Origin: DHVE2 group archaeon
Lineage (GTDB): Archaea > Thermoplasmatota > Thermoplasmata > Thermoplasmatales > Aciduliprofundaceae
Assembly (NCBI GenBank): GCA_026993785.1
Contig: JALWRZ010000014.1
Span: forward strand, 1-64,000
DNA length: 64,000 bases
Reading direction: 5' to 3'
Shown: piece by piece, positions 9,186-17,241 of the stretch
How positions within the stretch are numbered: position 1 is the first letter of the stretch
Layout: every line of letters starts with the position of its first letter
Notes under the pieces: model-generated
The model's input: the letters and a program-made list of their open reading frames with translations, nothing else
Database searches by the model: none
Told to the model about the DNA's origin: nothing
Made by a program: the position numbers and the translations under genes

Positions 9186-10928
9186 ATGGGGCACCCTGTT
9201 TATCTTGGAAAGCTTTCGCTGTATTGGTGTTATGAGTGCAATGTCCCGCTATTGGATAAGAGATGCGGTAAATGTGGAAAAGAAGGGAAGAAGGTGCACA
9301 TAACTCCCCCTGGAGAAGTGAGAATCGGGTTTGAGGGAGATCTCAAAATTTTAAAGGCTGCGCTTCTCCGTCAGTTTGGATATAAGTTGAGAAGGAACTT
9401 TGTTCTATTTAACCGTGTGCCTCACTACGATAGGATGGATGAGGTGATAATCGATGGCCAGGTAATCGGAAATTTAAGGTACGATATATCCCTCCGAGAT
9501 TTCTTTTTCACGCTCAGGATGATGGGTGCATATATGATGGAAAGGGAGCTAAAGAAAGGATGGGTTCTCGTCGATCATGGTGCGGTGCCCTATCTTCTTG
9601 AGGGCAGGAATCTTATGGTTCCTGGAGTGCTTGATTTCTCTCCTGATATAAGGAAGGGTGATGAAGTAATAGTTCTCGATGAAAATAGGAGGGCTCTTGC
9701 TGTGGGTATAGCCAAGATGAGTAGTGAAGAGATGGAAAAAGAGAGTAGAGGCATGGCGGTGAAGATAAGGTATAATGGCTATGGAGAATGGATTGAGAGA
9801 AAAGAGCCAACTATCGAAGAAGTATTGGAGGCCAATTTGGAGCATTTGAAAAGGATTGAGAGAAGAGCAATAGAGTTCATAAAGAGGGTGAAGCGAGAAT
9901 ACGGGCTTCCCATGGCAGTATCATTCAGCGGGGGTAAGGATTCCCTCGTCACTCTTCTTCTTGCTTTGGAAAGCGGGGAAGATTTCAAAACCTTCTTTCT
10001 TGATACGGGTATAGAGCTTCCGGAAACGGTGGAGTATGTCTCCGAGGTAGAGAAAAGATACGGGATAAAAATTGACAGGATCTCTGCGGGAGATGCATTT
10101 TTTCAGGCCCTGGAGCATTTTGGGCCACCGGGAAGGGATTATCGCTGGTGTTGTAAAACCTGCAAATTAGGTCCAACTACGCGATACATACTGGAAAATT
10201 ACCCTCGGGGGTTGCTCACCCTTATCGGACAGAGAAGATACGAGAGTATGGAAAGAATGAGGAAGGGAAGTGTATGGAAAAATGAGTGGGTTCCCAATCA
10301 GATTTCCGCGAGTCCCATTCAGAACTGGACCTCTTTAGAAATCTGGCTCTACATACTCTGGAAACGAGCCCCAACAAATCCCTGGTACAGGAGAGGTCTT
10401 ACAAGGATAGGCTGCTATCTCTGTCCCTCCTCTGATCTGGCAGATTTCAAAATCGTAGGAGAGTATTTTTCGGGGATAAGGGAGTGGCAACGCTATTTAG
10501 AAGAATATGCCGAGAAAAAGGGAATACCCAAGGAATGGGCAAAATCGTCCTGGAGATGGAGAGATCCACCCAAGTGGGCGGGTGGAATAAAGGTGCACCG
10601 TGATAAATTGAGGGTGGAGTTCCAGGGCAGGGGATGGAAAACTGCACTCTTTAATAAGGAAATAGACGTGGAGAGGGCTAAAAATCTTCTGGTGGCATTG
10701 CCGCCAGGAACATGGAAATGGGAAGATAACCTGCAGGTAGATGAGAGATTCGAGAAGGAAGCACGCTCGCTTCTAATAAGATCCCAGGAATGTGTTGGCT
10801 GCGGGATATGTTTGGGAAGATGTCCTGTGAATGCGCTAATTCTAAAAAATGGAAAAATAGAGTTATATGAGGATTTGTGCGTGCATTGCCTGGATTGCTT
10901 AGGTAAGTGTCCTGTGGAAGAATTCTAA
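9186..10928 (+). CDS. PAPS reductase-like PP-loop protein with zinc ribbon, PUA-like and 2x[4Fe-4S] ferredoxin domains
   Basis: A 580-residue multi-domain protein. Residues 15-30 hold a CxxC...CxxC zinc ribbon (WCYECN, CGKCG). A PUA-like domain follows at about 120-190 (GWVLVDHGAVPYLLEGRNL, VPGVLDFSPDIRKGDEVIV). The phosphoadenosine-phosphosulfate reductase / ATP-sulfurylase-type PP-loop (AVSFSGGKDSLVTLLLA) is near 245, with DTGIELPETVEYV and the Cys clusters WCCKTCKLGP and RIGCYLCPSS. The C-terminus has two ferredoxin motifs (CVGCGICLGRCP and CVHCLDCLGKCP). The family is common in archaea; sulfur transfer or RNA thiolation is suggested by the PUA plus PP-loop combination, while assimilatory sulfate reduction is less likely. 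Substrate unknown. Confidence 0.8.
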   Translation: MGHPVYLGKLSLYWCYECNVPLLDKRCGKCGKEGKKVHITPPGEVRIGFEGDLKILKAALLRQFGYKLRRNFVLFNRVPHYDRMDEVIIDGQVIGNLRYDISLRDFFFTLRMMGAYMMERELKKGWVLVDHGAVPYLLEGRNLMVPGVLDFSPDIRKGDEVIVLDENRRALAVGIAKMSSEEMEKESRGMAVKIRYNGYGEWIERKEPTIEEVLEANLEHLKRIERRAIEFIKRVKREYGLPMAVSFSGGKDSLVTLLLALESGEDFKTFFLDTGIELPETVEYVSEVEKRYGIKIDRISAGDAFFQALEHFGPPGRDYRWCCKTCKLGPTTRYILENYPRGLLTLIGQRRYESMERMRKGSVWKNEWVPNQISASPIQNWTSLEIWLYILWKRAPTNPWYRRGLTRIGCYLCPSSDLADFKIVGEYFSGIREWQRYLEEYAEKKGIPKEWAKSSWRWRDPPKWAGGIKVHRDKLRVEFQGRGWKTALFNKEIDVERAKNLLVALPPGTWKWEDNLQVDERFEKEARSLLIRSQECVGCGICLGRCPVNALILKNGKIELYEDLCVHCLDCLGKCPVEEF

Positions 10929-11281
10929 CTTAGGTATTTGAAGATTTTCTCCCTTAGCTCCGCTACGGATATATTTTTCACTATATAATCTTCGGCGCCT
11001 GCCTCGAAGGCCTCCTCTGCCACGTAATCCTTGTCAAGACCTGTGATAACGAGAATTTTTGCACTCTTATCCTCTTCCTTTAATTTCCTTATGAGCTCTA
11101 TGCCATTCATATCTGAAAGTATGATATCTACGAGAACAAGATTGGGTTTTTTCTCTCTGAACTTCTCAAGGGCCTCTTTTCCATTCTTGGCCCAGATGAG
11201 CTCCACATTCTCTTTCTTAAGCACATCTCTAACGAAGTTGTAGAATAGCGAAGAGTCATCCACCAGAAGTATGCGCTTCAT
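10925..11281 (-). CDS. Stand-alone CheY-like receiver protein
   Basis: 118 residues, only a receiver domain. Acidic pocket D8/D9 (LLVDDSS), phospho-acceptor D52 (NLVLVDIIL), T80 (ILVITG) and K102 (DYIVKN) are all in place, so it should be phosphorylatable. The frame is open further upstream, but ATG 11281 (MKRILLV) is the natural start and overlaps the stop of the KaiC-like gene by 4 nt (ATGA), so the two are translationally coupled. No histidine kinase or output domain is encoded nearby. It converges with the PP-loop gene, overlapping its end by 4 nt. Confidence 0.88.
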   Translation of the reverse strand: MKRILLVDDSSLFYNFVRDVLKKENVELIWAKNGKEALEKFREKKPNLVLVDIILSDMNGIELIRKLKEEDKSAKILVITGLDKDYVAEEAFEAGAEDYIVKNISVAELREKIFKYLS

Positions 11282-12708
11282 ACTATCTCCTCCAGAACGA
11301 GTTTTGGATAACCTTTCTGGGTGGTGAGATTTAGATGATACGCATGGGTCCAAGGCTTAATCCCGTACATTATAGTATCTCCATTAACATTATTGAATTT
11401 GAGATATATGTCCGATAGCCCTGCGCAGAATCTTTTTATTGCCCTATCTGAACTCTTGCCCGTGATGATGAGCATCCCGCTTCTTTTCCTTATCTCGTTT
11501 CTCATATAATCGATGAGCTGCATCATCTCATTGGAGGAGAGATAACTATAGAGGCGGTCGTAGCCGAGGATCACTAGCGGTATATTTGTAGAGATTTCCA
11601 GATATCCCTTGATTTTATCTTCCACTTCTCTCCCCTTTCGCATCTCCACATATTTTATGAACTCTTCCATCTCTCTTTCGTTATAGAGAACCTGCAGGTT
11701 TGAAAGTTCTTTTTCAAGAGAGAATAGATAGATCTGATACTTCAGTTCATTCACATCCATATCATTGGGCGGTAGGAGCATGCTTTTCAATCCGTTTTTG
11801 AGGAAATTTGCCAAGGTGGACATTATAACCGTAAGATGATATTCTTTGGGCACGAATTCATCGAAATCATAGAAAATGGTATCTCCCCTTTTGAATCTTA
11901 GGATATCGTCAAATACTCGAGATGGTATGCCACGACCAATTTTTATTTCCTCCTTGGGGAACTCCTTCAAATTGCGGGGATGCTTGAAGGGTAGCGAGAT
12001 TAAAGTGCGTGCCATCCCATCTCTCAGGGAGAAAACATATTCTGGTCTCTTTATCTCTACACCCCGCAGCTTATCTATAGATATACCCCTCTCAACTCTC
12101 CCGTTCTCCACTTCTCTCTGTAGAGTTATAACTCCATCTGAAACATAGGAGAGGTCATCCTCCTCGATCCCCTCCTTAGCCACAATTATGTTCACACCCA
12201 TATCCGAGAGCTTTATGAGATTCAAAAAGAATCTATGCGGATCGTAAATCTCACTTCTCTCCTTCTCTTCTATTTCTTTGTACCTCATCTCTTGCAGAAT
12301 GGTATGCCAGCTGTCTATAATTATGGTGTTCACTTTCCCTTCCTCCACCATATTTAGAACATGTCGAAAGGACTCAGGGAGCATGTAGAATATGTTCTGA
12401 AACCTTCCCGACTCCCTATAGGGATATTTTCTGTCGAGGACGAAGATCCTTTGGAGATCCTCCTCATTTATCCAGGAATAGTTTCTTTCAATATCCCTAA
12501 ATACCTTCTCCGTCGTTATATATGCCACATCTTTGAAATTTTTCATTATGCTTAGGGATAAAAGGGTTTTTCCAGTTCCGGGAAGGCCTCGGATCAGAAG
12601 GATTATTCCCTTCTTTTTAAGAAACTCCTCAACTTCCGGTGGAAGATTCATGGGTGTAAAGATATCCCCAATACATATTAAATTTTCGTCCAGATTCTCC
12701 TCTTGCAC
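11278..12708 (-). CDS. KaiC/RAD55-like ATPase with a degenerate second RecA-like domain
   Basis: 476 residues. The N-terminal domain has Walker A at 41-48 (GLPGTGKT) and a Walker B strand (VNTIIIDSWHT), in the RAD55/KaiC arrangement. From about residue 245 a second segment of RecA-like size follows (IKIGRGIPSRVFDDILRFKRGDTIFYDF ... IPLVILGYDRLYSYL ... GMLIITGKSS) but lacks a GxxxxGK[ST] motif, so it is probably a non-catalytic partner domain. Overlap with the receiver gene suggests a signalling ATPase, as often seen for archaeal KaiC-like proteins. A TATA-like CTTTTAATC at 12738-12746 fits a near-leaderless start. No circadian role is implied. Confidence 0.75.
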   Translation of the reverse strand: MQEENLDENLICIGDIFTPMNLPPEVEEFLKKKGIILLIRGLPGTGKTLLSLSIMKNFKDVAYITTEKVFRDIERNYSWINEEDLQRIFVLDRKYPYRESGRFQNIFYMLPESFRHVLNMVEEGKVNTIIIDSWHTILQEMRYKEIEEKERSEIYDPHRFFLNLIKLSDMGVNIIVAKEGIEEDDLSYVSDGVITLQREVENGRVERGISIDKLRGVEIKRPEYVFSLRDGMARTLISLPFKHPRNLKEFPKEEIKIGRGIPSRVFDDILRFKRGDTIFYDFDEFVPKEYHLTVIMSTLANFLKNGLKSMLLPPNDMDVNELKYQIYLFSLEKELSNLQVLYNEREMEEFIKYVEMRKGREVEDKIKGYLEISTNIPLVILGYDRLYSYLSSNEMMQLIDYMRNEIRKRSGMLIITGKSSDRAIKRFCAGLSDIYLKFNNVNGDTIMYGIKPWTHAYHLNLTTQKGYPKLVLEEIV

Positions 12709-12752
12709 TTATTTTGCATATCCCGGAAGTTCCAAATGATTAAAAGCAAAAA

Positions 12753-12760
12753 TTTATAAT
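12753..12760 (+). promoter_or_regulatory. TATA box of the PCNA gene, back to back with the KaiC-like gene promoter
   Basis: TTTATAAT lies about 32-39 nt before the PCNA ATG, predicting a start near 12785 and a leader of under 10 nt. The minus-strand TATA-like box of the divergent gene (12738-12746) is only a few bases away, so TBP binding at the two could interfere. Confidence 0.5.
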
Positions 12761-12791
12761 GTGAAAAGAAATACCAATATTAGGGATTGGT

Positions 12792-13520
12792 ATGCGCGTG
12801 AAGATGAATGTTAAGGATTTGAAAGAAATTACGAATCTTCTATTGACCCTGGTGTCCGAGGCCAAGTTCGAGATGAGTGCCGAGGGAATGAGTGTAAAGG
12901 CTGTGGACCCGGCGCATGTGGCCATGATAGTGCTTGAAGTCACCAAGGATGCATTCCTTGAGTATGAAGCGGAGGACGAGGAACTGGGCGTGGATCTGGA
13001 TAAGGTGAAGGATATATTGAAGCTTGCCTCCTCTGGAGATCTCGTGGAGATATCCAAGGACGGAAATCGTCTTACCTTTCTCATAGGGAACCTGACAAGA
13101 AGCATGCCTCTAATCGACACCTCTGCGCTTAGCGTTCCCAAGGTGCCAAATCTTGTGCTCCCCGCCAAAGTCGTGGTTCCCGTAGATGAATTTGCCCACG
13201 GAATCAAGGCTGCGGAGAGCATATCGGATAACATAACCCTGAGGATAACTCCCAGCGAGTTTGAGATGTTCACACAGGGGGACGAGGATTCTGCGCGGCT
13301 CTCCATACCCAAGGATATGCTCAGGGAAATCTCATGCGAGGAGCCGGTAAAGAGTATGTATCCGGTGGATTACTTGCTTAAGCTGGTTAAAGCCATGGAA
13401 TCCGCAGATTATCTGATCATATATCTGGGCACGGATTATCCGATAAAGATAGAGTTTGATATAGCTGCAGGTAAGGGCAAGGGTTACTATCTTCTGGCCC
13501 CCAGAATCGAGGGCGAGTAA
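12792..13520 (+). CDS. pcn: DNA polymerase sliding clamp PCNA
   Basis: 242 residues, the usual archaeal PCNA length. The two-domain clamp fold is clear: VKAVDPAHVAMIVLEV (the conserved AVDPAHV region), LGVDLDKVKDILK, the interdomain connector around SALSVPKVPNLVLPAKVVV, and the C-terminal PIKIEFDI and YYLLAPRIE strand where PIP-box partners bind. It forms a trimeric ring loaded by replication factor C, whose large subunit is also in this window (48534-49862). Start ATG 12792 (MRVKMNV); an internal Met at codon 5 is possible but would shorten the first strand. Confidence 0.95.
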   Translation: MRVKMNVKDLKEITNLLLTLVSEAKFEMSAEGMSVKAVDPAHVAMIVLEVTKDAFLEYEAEDEELGVDLDKVKDILKLASSGDLVEISKDGNRLTFLIGNLTRSMPLIDTSALSVPKVPNLVLPAKVVVPVDEFAHGIKAAESISDNITLRITPSEFEMFTQGDEDSARLSIPKDMLREISCEEPVKSMYPVDYLLKLVKAMESADYLIIYLGTDYPIKIEFDIAAGKGKGYYLLAPRIEGE

Positions 13521-13606
13521 TTTTACTCTTTTTTGTCTCTAATTCTACGACTTTTCTGCAAAGTATTATATACTCTCCTCCCTTTATATTCTTAGGAGAT
13601 GAAAAT

Positions 13607-15460
13607 ATGCATATTTCCGCAAGCAGGAGGGGGGAGGCAATTTTATGTGCCCTCTTAATTTTTTTGGGTGCTTTGATATTGCTTCCTTTGAGTAATGCTC
13701 ATGAAATGATTGCCCAGGATTCTGAATCGCAAAGAGCAATCAAGGGGCCATTTAAGATAGATGATAACTACGAGTTTCAAAAGATAGCAAGTCAGGAAGG
13801 ATGGAGCGGGGATGGCACATTCTTAAGGCCGTACGTCATTGAGAATTACAAAATTGATGGCGCCGGTTCACACTGGGGAATTTACATAGGCAATGTAACC
13901 TATTACTTTGTGATTCGAAATTGCAAAATCTACAATGTGGAGCGAGCCACAGGGGTGGTGACCTATCACTGGGGTGAAGGCATAAATTTGTTCAACGATA
14001 CCCATGGAAGGGTTTATTCCAACACTCTGGAGAACAATTATGTGGGAATAAGGATAGCTGAGTCGCCCTATACCTCCGTGACAAACAATCTCTGCAGAAA
14101 TAACACCCGGGGAATGGTGGTAACTTCCGATGGTGTCAGGGTATCAAGCAACATCTTTGAAAACAATGAAAATGAGGGGGTAATGATAGAGGCATCCCAT
14201 GTAAGGGTTGAGAACAACACCTTTCAGAACGATGCACTGGTTCTTTATATGGGTTTTTTCACCAAGTACACAGAGGTGCATAACAACACATTTACTGGTG
14301 GCGGAATAGTAATGTCGGAGGATATGGATGTTTACACCACCCAGAATATATCTGCGGATAATACCCTTAATGGAAAGCCAATATACTATTACAAGAATGT
14401 GGATATGGGTGAAGCTACTCTACCAAGTGATGCAGGGCAGATTATTCTAGGCAATGTGAAAAACGTGGTAGTAGATGGCGGAAGCTTCTTAGATGTATTT
14501 CGTGGAGTAGCCGTGGCTTATTCTTCGCAGATTCAGATTCGCAACACAGAATTCTCATCCAATGAAGATGGAGCTGGAACCTATATCTATCAATCTCAGA
14601 ATGTCAGAATTTATCAGAACAATTTTAGAGAGGGAGATACGGGAGTTTACCTGCGATACTCAGATTATGTGTACATATACCAAAATACCTTTGAGAATTG
14701 CCAGAGAGGAGTGGAATTTTCAGAATCACATTATGATAAAATAACGGAAAATACCTATAGAGATTGTAGCTATGGAATGCACGGATTTTTGAATACTTCT
14801 TTACTTCAAAGCAACACGTTTTACAACAACACCTATGCCATATATGTATATGAATTGCACGATAGTGAGATAGTTGATAATGAGATATTTAATTCCTCTC
14901 GCTCTGGAATTACCGTTGACAATTCTGGAAATGGCGTGTCACTAAAAGAGAATAGGATATATGGGAGCGAAGATGGAATCAAAATATACGGCGGGAATCA
15001 TATGGATATTAGAGATAATAGCATTGCAAACACAACGCACTATGGATTGCTTATGGAATACCTTCAAAACGCAACCATTTATGGGAACAAAATAGAGAAC
15101 TGCACAGAGTATGGCATCTATATAATTCACGGAGAGCGTAACAGGATATACAACAACTATCTCTACTACAATCATGGTAGCGGAGATTCCTACGATTCCT
15201 CGCATATACAGGCATACGATGGCAGCTCGCACAACTACTGGAATTCCAGCTCTTTAGGCAATTACTGGCAGGACTGGGCTAGGCATGGGGATTCGGATGG
15301 CGATGGCATTGTGGACTCGCCTTACATTATTGAAGGCACATCTGGGGCCAAGGATTACTATCCCATTGCATCATCGGTTATACCCGAACTATCCTCGCTG
15401 ATTATTGTAGCCATGATAACCCTCGCTGCTATCTTGGTTTGGAAGAAAAGAGAAAAATAA
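13607..15460 (+). CDS. Exported right-handed beta-helix surface protein with C-terminal membrane anchor
   Basis: 617 residues. A signal segment (ILCALLIFLGALILLPLSNA) is followed by the lead-in seen in archaeal NosD-like proteins (GWSGDGTFLRPYVIENYKID), then about 20 parallel beta-helix turns of 22-24 residues with the N-x-[FIY]-x-N ladder (NTLENNYVGIRI, NTFENCQRGVEF, NSIANTTHYGLL). A Ca-binding-like DSDGDGIVDSPYII segment precedes a C-terminal helix and basic tail (IIVAMITLAAILVWKKREK). Many N-x-S/T sequons suggest AglB glycosylation. Such helices often bind or cleave polysaccharide, but no catalytic set can be named. A TATA box (TATTATATA) lies near 13565. Confidence 0.8.
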   Translation: MHISASRRGEAILCALLIFLGALILLPLSNAHEMIAQDSESQRAIKGPFKIDDNYEFQKIASQEGWSGDGTFLRPYVIENYKIDGAGSHWGIYIGNVTYYFVIRNCKIYNVERATGVVTYHWGEGINLFNDTHGRVYSNTLENNYVGIRIAESPYTSVTNNLCRNNTRGMVVTSDGVRVSSNIFENNENEGVMIEASHVRVENNTFQNDALVLYMGFFTKYTEVHNNTFTGGGIVMSEDMDVYTTQNISADNTLNGKPIYYYKNVDMGEATLPSDAGQIILGNVKNVVVDGGSFLDVFRGVAVAYSSQIQIRNTEFSSNEDGAGTYIYQSQNVRIYQNNFREGDTGVYLRYSDYVYIYQNTFENCQRGVEFSESHYDKITENTYRDCSYGMHGFLNTSLLQSNTFYNNTYAIYVYELHDSEIVDNEIFNSSRSGITVDNSGNGVSLKENRIYGSEDGIKIYGGNHMDIRDNSIANTTHYGLLMEYLQNATIYGNKIENCTEYGIYIIHGERNRIYNNYLYYNHGSGDSYDSSHIQAYDGSSHNYWNSSSLGNYWQDWARHGDSDGDGIVDSPYIIEGTSGAKDYYPIASSVIPELSSLIIVAMITLAAILVWKKREK

Positions 15461-15489
15461 AGCGGAAGTTTTCGAGGCAAATCTTCTCC

Positions 15490-16152
15490 CTATCCAAACC
15501 TTTTTTTGAATAGAAATTTGAGATTTCTAAACCCATCTCTCCAGGTGTTAAGCTTCACCTCGCCTTTTCTCTCTCTGTATTCAATGGGCACTTCCTCGCA
15601 TTTGAATTTTCTCCATGCCTCAATCTTTATCTCCTCACTGAAGGGCATGCCGTCCGAGGTGAGATTCAAGTCCTTGAGGATCTCGCGGCGAAACACCCAC
15701 ATTCCGCTCTGGGAATCTTTTATCTTAACGCCAAAAAGCAAACGTGTTGTTAAGGTGAGTATTTTATTGCCAAGCTTGTGGGTTGCGCTCATAGCTCCTT
15801 TCTGCATCTTTGAGAATCTCTCGCAGGATATGAAATCGAGGTTGTTGGCGATAAGATAATCTACAAGCTCCACAATTTTCTCCGCTGGATATGTATCGTC
15901 TCCATCTAACGTGACGATTATGTCTCCTGTAGCCGCAGCAAAACCCGTCTTATACGCTCTTCCGTAACCTTTTCTCTTCTCAACAATTACCTTGGCACCT
16001 TTCTCTTTCGCTATCTCCCTTGTTCTGTCCTTTGAGTCTCCATCCACAATTATAATCTCCCATTCATATTTAGGGTCCTTGGGGATCTTGTCCAGCACAT
16101 GTCCTATGCTCTCCTCCTCGTTGAGTGTGGGTATTATCACGCTTATTTTCAT
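15490..16152 (-). CDS. GT2 glycosyltransferase, dolichol-phosphate sugar synthase-like
   Basis: 220 residues with the GT-A fold motifs: SVIIPTLNEEESIGHVLDKI, the DGDSKDRT nucleotide loop and the catalytic-metal motif VTLDGDDTYPAEKI. Length and the lack of membrane helices match DPM1-like soluble enzymes that charge dolichyl phosphate with a sugar, here plausibly for AglB-dependent N-glycosylation. ATG 16152 overlaps the stop of the upstream GT2 gene by one base, with SD AGGTGA in the overlap, so the pair is one operon. Confidence 0.82.
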   Translation of the reverse strand: MKISVIIPTLNEEESIGHVLDKIPKDPKYEWEIIIVDGDSKDRTREIAKEKGAKVIVEKRKGYGRAYKTGFAAATGDIIVTLDGDDTYPAEKIVELVDYLIANNLDFISCERFSKMQKGAMSATHKLGNKILTLTTRLLFGVKIKDSQSGMWVFRREILKDLNLTSDGMPFSEEIKIEAWRKFKCEEVPIEYRERKGEVKLNTWRDGFRNLKFLFKKRFG

Positions 16153-16967
16153 CACCTTTCACCTCCAGGTCTCTTGCCGTATAGCTTGCATGCGAGGTAC
16201 CCCATTAAAGCAAAGCCCAGGCGCACGGTGCCCCAGAAAGATAGCTGCGAGGGGTTAAACATCCTTCTTGGCTTGTATTTTGACCACAATCTGCCATGCT
16301 TTATGGTAAGCTGTTTTCTCCCGTATCCGTTCCAGAACGCCTGCTTCGCAAAAGAGTAGAAAGAATCCCGGGTTCTATGATATATGATCGCTCGTGGATT
16401 ATATACAAGCTTGCCCCCTGCGTCTATGGCACGGATATTTAAATCTATGTCCTCGGCGGTCACGAACCATGGGTCGAAGCCTCCTATCTCCTCAAATAAT
16501 TCTTTACGATACGCGAGATTGCAGCTGGGATAAGTGACATCAAATCCTCTGTAAAAGAGCTCCACGCGCTCCAATTTTTCCCAGGGACCGTAGCCAATGT
16601 ATATGGTTTTTCCCGCCACTATATCTGCGTTTTCTTCAAAGCTTCTCCTTATCTCCTTGAGCCAGAAGGGATTGGCTATATCATCCCCATCAGTGAAGGC
16701 CACATAATCCGCCGTGGCTTTTTTAACTCCATAATTGCGTCCCTCACCCCTTGAGCCGCCCTTCTCATAGAGATGCACAAAATCATACTTTTCCATATAT
16801 CTTTTCACAATATCCCGTGTTTTATCCTCACTGTGGGCATCCACGATTATTATCTCAAAGGGAGGCTCCTGAATAACTAAGGAGTCGAGTAAATCTGCAA
16901 TGTGCCTCTCCTCGTTTCTCACTGTTATCACGATGCTTATGAACACCATGCTGCATATTCTTTCCAT
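16152..16967 (-). CDS. GT2 family glycosyltransferase
   Basis: 271 residues. GT-A motifs: SIVITVRNEERHIADLLDSL, IVDAHSEDKTRDIV, and the acidic metal site FTDGDDIANPFWLKEI; a second conserved part GGFDPWFVTAEDIDLNIRA is the GT2 ED motif. The C-terminus (FWGTVRLGFALMGYLACKLYG) could be membrane-attached. A likely role is building the surface glycan with its overlapping partner. Start: ATG 16967 gives MERICSM; ATG 16949 (MVFISIV) is equally plausible. A minus-strand TATA box (TATATAAT) sits near 17010-17018. Confidence 0.82.
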   Translation of the reverse strand: MERICSMVFISIVITVRNEERHIADLLDSLVIQEPPFEIIIVDAHSEDKTRDIVKRYMEKYDFVHLYEKGGSRGEGRNYGVKKATADYVAFTDGDDIANPFWLKEIRRSFEENADIVAGKTIYIGYGPWEKLERVELFYRGFDVTYPSCNLAYRKELFEEIGGFDPWFVTAEDIDLNIRAIDAGGKLVYNPRAIIYHRTRDSFYSFAKQAFWNGYGRKQLTIKHGRLWSKYKPRRMFNPSQLSFWGTVRLGFALMGYLACKLYGKRPGGER

Positions 16968-17142
16968 ATTTAATAGGTTTTGCCTCCTTGGCTGGAGTCA
17001 AAAATGCAAAAATATTATATACCTGTGATTTAGCGTCATCCACTTGTCACACAACCGTCAGAAATTCAAGAAAAATCAGTTCTAAACAAGTTCTCTTTGC
17101 AATTTTTTCGTTTCTAATATTTAAGCTTTTTGGATGTTAAAA

Positions 17143-17160
17143 CCGAAAGGAATTTATATA
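17143..17160 (+). promoter_or_regulatory. Strong BRE/TATA promoter of the S-layer-like gene
   Basis: CCGAAAGG (BRE, 17143-17150) and TTTATATA (17153-17160) form a near-consensus archaeal promoter. The start is expected near 17185, leaving a leader of about 57 nt, longer than most in this window. Confidence 0.75.
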
Positions 17161-17183
17161 CCAAGGCTAATATGGTTAGCGGG

Positions 17184-17220
17184 TTAGCATTCCCCTATAT
17201 GCCAGTAGGAGGAGTGCTAA
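17184..17220 (+). promoter_or_regulatory. Stem-loop at the predicted 5' end of the S-layer mRNA
   Basis: TTAGCATTCC (17184-17193) pairs with GGAGTGCTAA (17211-17220), ten pairs with one G-U, and CCTA (17194-17197) continues the stem with TAGG (17206-17209). The hairpin would begin at or next to the predicted transcription start and end 6 nt before the Shine-Dalgarno AGGAGG (17227-17232). A 5' stabilising or translation-controlling role is inferred. Confidence 0.5.
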
Positions 17221-17241
17221 GCAGAAAGGAGGATGAAAGAA

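Noticed and set aside
12740-13312. 190-codon minus-strand frame opposite PCNA
   Set aside because: Ser/Thr-rich shadow frame of the PCNA gene; no SD, and it would overlap the PCNA promoter.
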